In this document: in pieces, positions 56,921 through 64,000 of the stretch
How positions within the stretch are numbered: the first letter of the stretch is position 1
How the letters are laid out: the number at the start of each line of letters is the position of its first letter
Origin: Nelumbo lutea
Lineage: Eukaryota > Streptophyta > Magnoliopsida > Proteales > Nelumbonaceae
NCBI GenBank assembly: GCA_022828595.1
Contig: JAKGHH010000002.1
Span: forward strand, 83,916,076-83,980,075
DNA: 64,000 nt
Direction of reading: 5' to 3'
Translations under genes and position numbers: made by a program
The notes under the pieces: model-generated
What the model was told of the DNA's origin: nothing
Database searches by the model: none
Seen by the model: only the letters and a program-made list of their open reading frames with translations

Positions 56921-59660
56921 GCTCCCACTTACACTTAGGTCCAATCGGGTACAAGCCGGAGTCCCAGACTTTCCACGTGTTTCTCAAATAGTTTCTATGT
57001 TAGTGGCTTTGACGGTAGAGTCAATCCGAATGTTCCAACTCCTAGAAGCTTGCTTAAGTTCATATATGGATTGACTTAATTTACATATCATGTGTTCCTG
57101 ACCCATAGCTATAAAACCTTGCGGTTGCAGCATATAGATATCTTCACTAAGATCTCCATTCAGGAACGCAGTTTTGACATCCATTTGCCAAATCTCGTAA
57201 TCATGGTATGCTGCTATAGCTAGCAGGATCCTAATGGATTTAAGTATGGCCACTAGTGAAAATGTTTCCTCATAATCGATTCCTTCTTTCTAAGTGTACC
57301 CTTTCGCCACAAGACGAGCCTTGTAAGTCTCAACCGTACCATCTGGGCCCTTCTTCCTCTTATAGATCCATTTGCAATCAATTGCTTTTGCCCCAGGGGG
57401 CAAATCTACCAGAGTCCAGACTCCATTGGTATCCATTGAGTCCATCTTAGCTCTCATGGCATCTACCCACTTCATGGAATCTATGTCCAAAATAGCTTTC
57501 GTATAAGTCATGGGATCCTCCTCATTGGTTGTGGCTTCCACCAAGTAACTATCCTAGTCATAGCCGAAACAAACTGCAAGTCTGGAAACCCAGCTAGATC
57601 TTCTAGGTTGGTCATTAACAGGAGCTTGTGGGACATCTCCCACTACCCCTAAGCTCTCCTCATCAAGAACAACTTCTTGACGATGATTGTTCTGGATGTA
57701 ATCATCCTCCAAGAAGTGGGAATTTCGACTACAGAACACCTTCTGTTCTCCTTGTCATAGAATAAATAACCTACAGAGCCTTTGGGGTAGCCTATGAATA
57801 GGCAACGACTGATCTTGGATTCTAATTTGTCCGCGCTCGTTCTTTTAACATGTGCCAGACAACCCCAAATCTTCAAGTGTCTCACACTTGGTTTCTTACC
57901 GGTCCAAAGCTCATAGGGAGTCTTTGGAACTGATTTGGTTGGAACCCGGTTCAGCATGTATATCGTAGTCACTAATGCGTAACCCCAAAAGGATGTGGGT
58001 AACTCTAAGTGTACGAGAAATGATTAGACCATATCCAATAAAATCTGATTCCTCCTCTTTGACACACCGTTTAGTTGTTGTGATACTATCCCATTGTCCT
58101 TTAAGTAGTCCTAAATTCGTTAGAGAGATACTCGCCACCTCAATCCGATCGAAGGGTCTTAATTTCTCTCCCTAACTGCTTCTCGACCTCTTGTCTAAAC
58201 ACTTTGAACTTTTCAAAGGATTCAGACTTGTGTCTCATTAGTGAATGTCATAAAATAAACGTGTTAGTTACGTGTCCTAACACTCATGGGACCATATACA
58301 TCAATATGTATAAGGTAAAGCATGTCTGTACATCTTTCAAGCTTACCGTTAATAGACTGTTTTGTCATCTTACCCTGAAGGCAAGGTTCACAGGTTGAAA
58401 ATGCAGTTTTCAAAAATAGGGAAAGTGATTCCCCCATGGGAGAGAGAGAAATTTTTGAAATTTCGCCAAACCTTCCTGGAGGGTTCGGTCATCCATATGA
58501 TGGATCTCTCATCCCTTCAATTTCTTTTTAAATTAGGTACGAAAAGATAATCTTTAAATACAATTGTTCCTTCTCTGAAAACTAGTTCTACAATTCCTAT
58601 GGAAGTAGCTGCAACTATTGTAGAAGTCCCCAAGTAGAGTGTCACTTCTCTATCACTTCGTTTTTTGCTTATCTTCAACCCCTCCAGTGATTTACACACA
58701 TGAGTCAAAGCCCCAGAGTCAATACACCAGGAAGCAAAAGTGACCAACAAATTGGTCTCTATGATAAAAGATTTGAAATCACCTTGCTTCTTAGTCTCTA
58801 GATATTGACGACAGTTCCTGTTCCAATGGTCGGTCTGTCTGCAAAAGTGACAAGCGTCTGATGCTTTATCCTTCTTTAGATTTTCCGGTTTGCTAGTCTT
58901 CTTCTGAGGCTTTTTTCTTTGCTCTCATCTTCTTCTTACCCGAATTTCCACCTTCAATAAGCATGGCTATTGATTTATCCTTCTTAATCATTTCTTCATC
59001 CCTCTACAACATATTGTTGAGTTCTTGAATGTTAACATTTAGCTTATTCATGTTGTAGTTCATGATAAACTGACTGACTGAAGGATGAAGGCAAGGAATT
59101 TAGGATGGCATCAACCTTGGTGACATGATCTAGCCCTGATCTGAGTGCCTCTAGTTTATTAATGTAACCCATCATCTTGAAACAATGGTCATGAACCATC
59201 TCGTTCTCGATCATTTTTGTGATCATGAACAACTTCAAGACCTTCTAATGAGTAGAACGATTATTCTCTTCATACATTGTCCTCAGACTATCCAGGATAT
59301 CCTTGGACACTTCGATCTGATCGAATTGTCTCTGTGTCAAATTGTCGAGGGAGGCGATGATGTAGCACCAGGTAATAGAATTCTTATCTTTCCATTCTTG
59401 ATACTCCTTCCTATGTGCCTCAAAAGCTCTATCACCCGGATGATTCAGAGCAGGGTTCTTAGCATCCTTGTCCAATTTCTTGAACATTAACACTAGCATA
59501 AGGTTACGGTACCAGTCAGCATAATTTGGGCCCTTAAGTTTGTTATCGTCCAACAATTTGGTGAATTGTCCGTTTGACATTTTTGATAAAAGGCAAGGCA
59601 GATTATTAGTCCACAACAATTTGGTGAATTGTCCGTTTAATCTATGTTCCATTTCCATTT
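56921..59660 (-). pseudogene. Copia interior, TGTTAGACAG family, with two large gaps
   Basis: From 59590 leftward: gag (MSNGQFTKLLDDNKLKGPNY), with a repeated NGQFTKLL piece just upstream; the knuckle CHFCRQTDHWNRNC (about 58800-58850, intact CCHC); protease with WCIDSGALTHVC (intact DSG) and VPNLKRN. A 125-bp reversed LTR piece then replaces about 100 residues, and pol resumes with CEPCLQGKMTK, a broken integrase core, [20 protein letters not shown] (57649-57972), and RT with GAKAIDCKWIYKRKKGPDG and IWQMDVKTAFLNGDLSEDIY. RT stops at ELKQASRSWN and jumps to the last pol residues (LVPDWT), so the catalytic YVDD half and RNase H are deleted. Confidence 0.88.
58395..58519 (+). repeat. 125-bp copia LTR end, reversed inside copia pol
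   Basis: TTGAAAATGCAGTTTTCAAA ... CTCATCCCTTCA is the last 125 bp of the same LTR family (compare 33190-33296), ending exactly at the LTR 3' terminus, in plus orientation inside minus-strand pol. The protease frame stops at its right border and the pre-integrase frame starts at its left border. Confidence 0.85.
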
Positions 59661-60251
59661 GTTCATCTCTGATATTTCCCTCTTATCTCAATGATGGAGA
59701 CTGCGAAATTATGTATCGAAAAAGTGGGAAACCACATAAAGTGCATGGATCCAACTGTTCCAGCTACATAACCCACCACCTTCTGTGAAGGATCATATTC
59801 ACTCATTTAATGAGCTTTTCCTTTGGCCTCTATTAGACAAGGTTCATTGCCATTTTAGGTTAAACCTTTCTATCAATAAGTGCTTACCCATCATATTCGT
59901 GAACGCCAAGGAACAGTGAGAGAGTCTTTCATTTTAAGATAGGCCAATTTTATGGTGCATCTCCTCATTAATAAAGGACCCATTTTCATGCTAATGATGG
60001 AAGCCCTTTAGAGACTTCATCATATGAATCTCCCTATCACATGCACTTATATTTTCAGGAGGGAATGAATAATTACGCCCTGATATTATTTAGGTCAAAC
60101 CAAAGTGGCTCCCACTGACTTTCATAAAGCCAGATTTAGATGGGCCCTAAACAGCTAGGGCTTCATGCATTTCCTCTTGGGGAGGAAGCTGATGTGGGGC
60201 CCATCATGCAGGGAGATCATCCAATGATCTTATGGACACCATGACAATGAT
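59661..60251. other. Spacer, no gene recognised
   Basis: Expected to hold the leader and 5' LTR of the minus copia element, but no LTR or primer site is visible. No recognisable protein. Confidence 0.4.
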
Positions 60252-60256
60252 ATGCA

Positions 60257-61641
60257 TTGATAACTCTACATTTTGATGCCTTAAAGACGTCAATTAAAGG
60301 GTATTTTTGGCCTTAAAAAGTCAAAATGTGTCATTTTCCCAGTTAAAGTCAATTATGTGACATCAAGGGTCTCTGTGCAAACTATGTAGAAGTTTTCTAT
60401 GCTGAAGTGCAGTTTTTGGGAAGCTGGTGTGAAGTCCAGCTGAGAGAGGGGGTGTTTTTGTAAAGAACTGCGAACAGAAGGGCGCCTCCTATCTGCTAAA
60501 CCCAGTTGGCGCCCATCCTATTGTATTACCATGCTCCCTTCTCCTTAGCAAACCCTAGGGAGCCTTTTTAACCTAATCTTCTCACTCTTAGCAAACCCTA
60601 ACTACCCCTAGGTGTTTAATCTCCACCCTCCACCTCTTTTAATCTCAACCACTCATTTTAGGGCTCTCCTTTATAGCTTTTAAACCCTAGGGCACCACAT
60701 ATTCTGCTAATCCTCACCATTCAGCTCCCCACCATTAAATCTCAACCACTCCATCTTATATTTCAACCATTCAATCTAGGGCACCACCTATTCTTTTAAT
60801 CTTAACTCTTCAACCCTAAATGTTCTAATCTGCACCCTCCATTTCTGGGCTACCAAATCTCATCCCTACATAATATTGGGTGCCCTCTCCTTTTATTTTC
60901 AGTCATAGGATCACTCCAAAACCATCTTAGCCATCCATTAGAAACCCTAGGGCATCCCCGACTTTACTAAATCCCAGTTGCCGCCCCCATCTTTCTCCCT
61001 ATTCCCAGTTGTGTCCACACTTCTCTATAAAAAGGGTCCCAGGGGCCCTGTAAAAGGGGTTGGTCAATTCACCCAAGTAAAAAGGAAGGCTAATCTTGAG
61101 AAATTCAAGGGTAGAGGAAGAGGAGGATGCCCAAGCAAGAGGAGGGATTCTTACTTGCAGTTTGCCAACACCACTACTGCCAACTTTGGAATTGAATCCC
61201 AACCATTTTTTCTTCAGGTTTAGAATTAACTTTTGTACTTTAATTTCCAGTTTAATTCTTTTCTTTCCTTCAAATTTATTTTTATTAGATTTAATTTTTG
61301 TTTTATTTCTTTTTTGCAGATCTGAAATTTGGCCAGGTAAGACGGAAGGCCTACTGCAACTTCTTATCGGATTCTCAGACATTTTTATTTTGTTCCTTTT
61401 ATTTATTTATTTTTACGCACTTTCTATTTTCAATACTATTCAAATTTGGTTTTAATGAATTCCATTTTTTTCTTTTTAATTAATCTCCTTGTGTTCTCTC
61501 TCTCAGATCTAAGTATGTAGTTATTTTTCCCTTGCTTCCCTGTGTATACTACCCATTCTCATCACTTTACTGTGTTAGTAGTTGTTTGAAAATTGAGATA
61601 AAATTATAAATGTTTAAACTGGTGTTCCAAAGTGTTTAACG
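60257..61641 (+). repeat. LTR-B, inverted solo copy
   Basis: It starts TTGATAACTC and ends GTGTTTAACG, the reverse of the LTR-B copies at 52522 and 54312. ATGCA precedes it (60252-60256); ACGCA follows it here, and ATGCA follows both tandem copies of its end at 61957 and 62272. So a 5-bp duplication is likely. It has one copy of the inner block that is doubled in the other LTR-B copies. No interior is next to it. Confidence 0.75.
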
Positions 61642-62360
61642 ACGCACCTTCGGACACACCATGCATTCAACCATGGTGTACAAAAGAGCCACTATTGAAT
61701 TAGGATGGGCCAAGTGCTTATGGCCCATTACGCACTTGTTATTTTCAGTACTATTTGAATTTGGTTTTAATGAATTCCATTTTTTTCTTTTTAATCAATT
61801 CCTTTGTGTTCTCTCTCTCGGATCTAAGTATATGGTTATTTTTCCCTTGCTTCCCTATGGATACTACCCGTTCTCATCACTTTACTGTGTTAGTAGTTGT
61901 TTGAAAATCGAGATAAAATTATAAATGTTTAAACTGGTGTTCCAAAGTGTTTAACGATGCACTTCCAGACACACCATGCATTCAGCCATGGTGTACAAAA
62001 GAGCCACTATTGAATTAGCATGGGCCAAGTGCTTATGGCCCATTACGCACTTGTTATTTTTAGTACTATTTGAATTTGGTTGTAATGGATTCCATTTTTT
62101 TTTCTTTTTAATTAATTCCTTTGTGTTCTCTCTCTCTCGGATCTAAGTATATAGTTATTTTTCCCTTGCTTCCTGTGGATACTACCCGTTCTCATCACTT
62201 TACTGCGTTAGTAGTTGTTTGAAAATCAAGATAAAATTATAAATGTTTAAACTGGTGTTCCAAAGTGTTTAACAATGCACTTCTGGACACACCATGCAAT
62301 CAGCCATGGTGTACAAAAGAGCCACTATCAAATTAGCATGGGCCAAGTGCTTATGGCCCA
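61432..62360. repeat. 315-bp tandem triplication across an LTR edge
   Basis: AATACTATT or AGTACTATT starts units at 61432, 61747 and 62062, exactly 315 bp apart; the third ends about 15 bp short. Each unit holds the last 210 bp or so of LTR-B plus about 105 bp of flanking sequence (CACACCATGCATTCAGCCAT ... GGGCCAAGTGCTTATGGCCC). So it formed after LTR-B inserted. The word TACGCACTT occurs in the LTR at the first unit border and in the flank at the others. Confidence 0.93.
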
Positions 62361-63123
62361 TGTATTTAACATGTCACACATCCTCCATACATCACATGCA
62401 TGAAATCCATAATTGATCCAAACAATTAAATAACTATAAAACCCATAATTAAAGCCCATTTAAATCCATAATATTACCAATTAGTATTGTCTAGCTAAAT
62501 GGGCTAAACTACAAAGAGCAGTTCGACCCATATAGCATTTACGCTGAATTGGGCTAAGGCAGTTTTAACAAATTAAAACTGGGTTTTATATATGTGGGCC
62601 AAATTGCATCTTGCAATTAACTATCAATCCCTCGGCCCATGAAGTAAATTTTAGAGCTGAGAACAACCCCCATCGAACCACAGATTTGGTCCAACCAGTT
62701 TGATCCAATCTGTTTCGAATGGGTATAGAGTTTAATGTTTAATTCAAGATCCAATTCAAGAAGACTATCTGAAAATTAAATACAATTGATAAATGAAAAT
62801 CACAATCAGCAAACAAACACATTAGTGGGCTATCTGTGTGGATCCAAACTTGCAAGAAAAAATTAGTCGTTGCTTGCAATTTCAATTTCCACAAATTGCA
62901 GATTGTAAATTTCTTATTTGCTAAAATCCTTTCCTCCACGCGAAACTTCGTCTACAATGAAATAAAATAGAAAACCTAATTTTTCTATTAATATTACATC
63001 AGAAAAAAATTCCTATACATTCCATATAAAATTAAAAATAATTAATTACAGACCAAGAATGAATGGAAAACGCAAATGCGCAGAATTCTTGCGCCGCAGA
63101 AAGATTTCAATCTTTGCCATATG
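62361..63123. other. Spacer, no gene recognised
   Basis: AT-rich, with GGGCC-type words (62500-62640). Probably another old repeat, but I cannot identify it. Confidence 0.4.
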
Positions 63124-63556
63124 TGTTAGACAGTTATGCCCTTAGCTCCAATCAGATTGTTGTACATTACGTCATTTATTGTAAATGAATAAAGTACATA
63201 AATGATTCGTGTCATTGTGGCTTGTTTATGTGTAATACCCTTAAACTGAACACTTATGAGACTCGTGTTAGTTTCCGTGTCATTGTGGTGCTCATGTCTC
63301 ACCCTGGCAGCTGAGACAAGCCACCCCAACCAACTTGGCGGCACATCAGTGTCAGCCTTGGCAGGATAAATCTCCCCAGGTCTATCCAAGGGCTTGAAGA
63401 TTCTAAACTAACACGAATCTCATATGTGTCCAATTTAAGGGTATTACATAGAAACACACCATAATAACATGAATCAAATATGTACTTTATTCATTTACAT
63501 TAAATGTCATAATGTACATCATTCTGATTAGAGCTAAGGGCATACACTATCTAATA
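63124..63556. repeat. Two LTR starts head to tail as an inverted repeat
   Basis: The left arm begins TGTTAGACAGTTATGCCCTT and runs about 160 bp into the LTR in plus orientation. The right arm ends GGGCATACACTATCTAATA, the same LTR start in minus orientation, reaching about 270 bp into the LTR. The arms match with scattered changes. So both outer ends are LTR 5' ends, like a transposon with inverted ends. Confidence 0.85.
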
Positions 63557-63911
63557 GAATAGGGTTTGTTAAGGATGAAAAGAATGAGTTAAAAGGCATC
63601 CTAGGGTTTGTTAAAAAGAGGGGAGCATGCTAATATAGTAGGAGGGCATCATTCTAGGTTTAGTAGAAAGAAGGCACCCTCCTATTCTCAGTTTTTCACA
63701 AAAACACCCACTCTCTTAGCTGGACTTCACACTAGCTTCTCAAAAACTGCATTTCAACAATGTAACTTCCCTAGTTTTCCATAGAAGATGCACAAAGACC
63801 CTCAGAGGTCACAACATTGAATTTAACTGGGAAAAAGACACACTTTGACTATTCTAAGGCTGAAAATACCCCTAAAATGATACCCATAAGGCATCAAAAT
63901 ATAGAGTCATC
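63557..63911 (-). repeat. LTR-B, right copy, second part
   Basis: Matches 53676-54028 of the left LTR-B (GGATGAAAAGAATGAGTTA, GGAGCATGCTAATATAGTAG, CTGGACTTCACAC...) and ends GAGTCATCA, the LTR start on the minus strand. With 54312-55163 it makes one LTR split by the copia element, with about 280 bp missing at the break. Confidence 0.8.
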
Positions 63912-64000
63912 AATCAACTTCATCCACGGTGTTATCTCATGGGAAAGGCTAGGGACAAACCTCCTAAGGTACGAAACTTTCCCTAGGAAGGTCTACAACT
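63912..64000 (-). pseudogene. Gypsy RT connection, continuing the pol at 49961-52521
   Basis: On the minus strand: TFLGKVSYLRRFVPSLSHEI then TPWMKL, the conserved Ty3 RT thumb/connection stretch. It should be followed within a few residues by the block 'TLPKTPLTKRSMEFKWTEE', which is at 52521 just across the nested insert. The window ends inside it. Confidence 0.8.

Noticed and set aside
60480..60960. Telomere-like AACCCTA words
   Set aside because: They are irregular CCCTAGGG/AACCCTA words of the LTR-B purine-rich region, present in all copies and not a tandem telomeric array.

Overview
This window looks like transposon-rich nuclear DNA from a flowering plant. It has long AT-rich non-coding stretches, spliced exons, initiator-tRNA-type and tRNA-Asp-type primer sites, and many broken Ty1/copia and Ty3/gypsy elements. 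It also holds hAT and PIF/Harbinger-like DNA transposons, a plant mobile domain (PMD) gene remnant and an Ogre/Tat-type ORF1 remnant. I cannot name the species. The only part I read as an ordinary host gene is the 3' end of an apyrase (GDA1/CD39 family) gene: three in-phase exons between 6369 and 9096.

Layout. 1-6.1 kb: copia LTRs and coding fragments, plus an inverted-repeat (hairpin) element split by a solo copia LTR with the target duplication ACATC. 6.4-9.1 kb: apyrase exons, with a decayed copia fragment in the last intron. 9.1-11 kb: AT-rich spacer. 10.99-20.88 kb: an hAT transposon with 8-bp target duplications, carrying a nested Tat-like gypsy element (about 11.25-18.56 kb) whose pol is on the minus strand and which has an antisense coiled-coil accessory ORF. 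20.9-23.5 kb: small DNA transposons. 24.1-30.03 kb: a non-autonomous Athila-like gypsy element with its gag joined to an RT start. 30.03-33.3 kb: half a copia element and its 3' LTR. 33.3-38.6 kb: low-complexity and degenerate repeats and an Ogre/Tat-type ORF1 remnant. 38.6-39.05 kb: a copia LTR tail.

From 39.5 kb to the end the window is best read as layered insertions. A PMD accessory gene (39670-42804, tail 47829-47889) is split by a 5.0-kb copia element with the perfect 5-bp duplication GAAGG. A second Tat-like gypsy pol (49961-52521, resuming at 63912-64000) is split by an 11.4-kb nest. The nest is an LTR element ('LTR-B') whose right LTR was itself hit by a copia element of the TGTTAGACAG family. 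That copia region holds an inverted solo LTR-B, a 315-bp triplication and inverted LTR pieces.

The recurring copia LTR family (starts TGTTAGACAG, ends near TCTTTCA or CCTTCA) occurs in full or in part at seven places and in both orientations, and explains much of the repeat content. Almost all the mobile coding regions are broken by stops, frameshifts or internal deletions. The most informative signals are the nested boundaries with target duplications, the two antisense accessory ORFs beside Tat-like pol regions, and several precisely phased tandem arrays.
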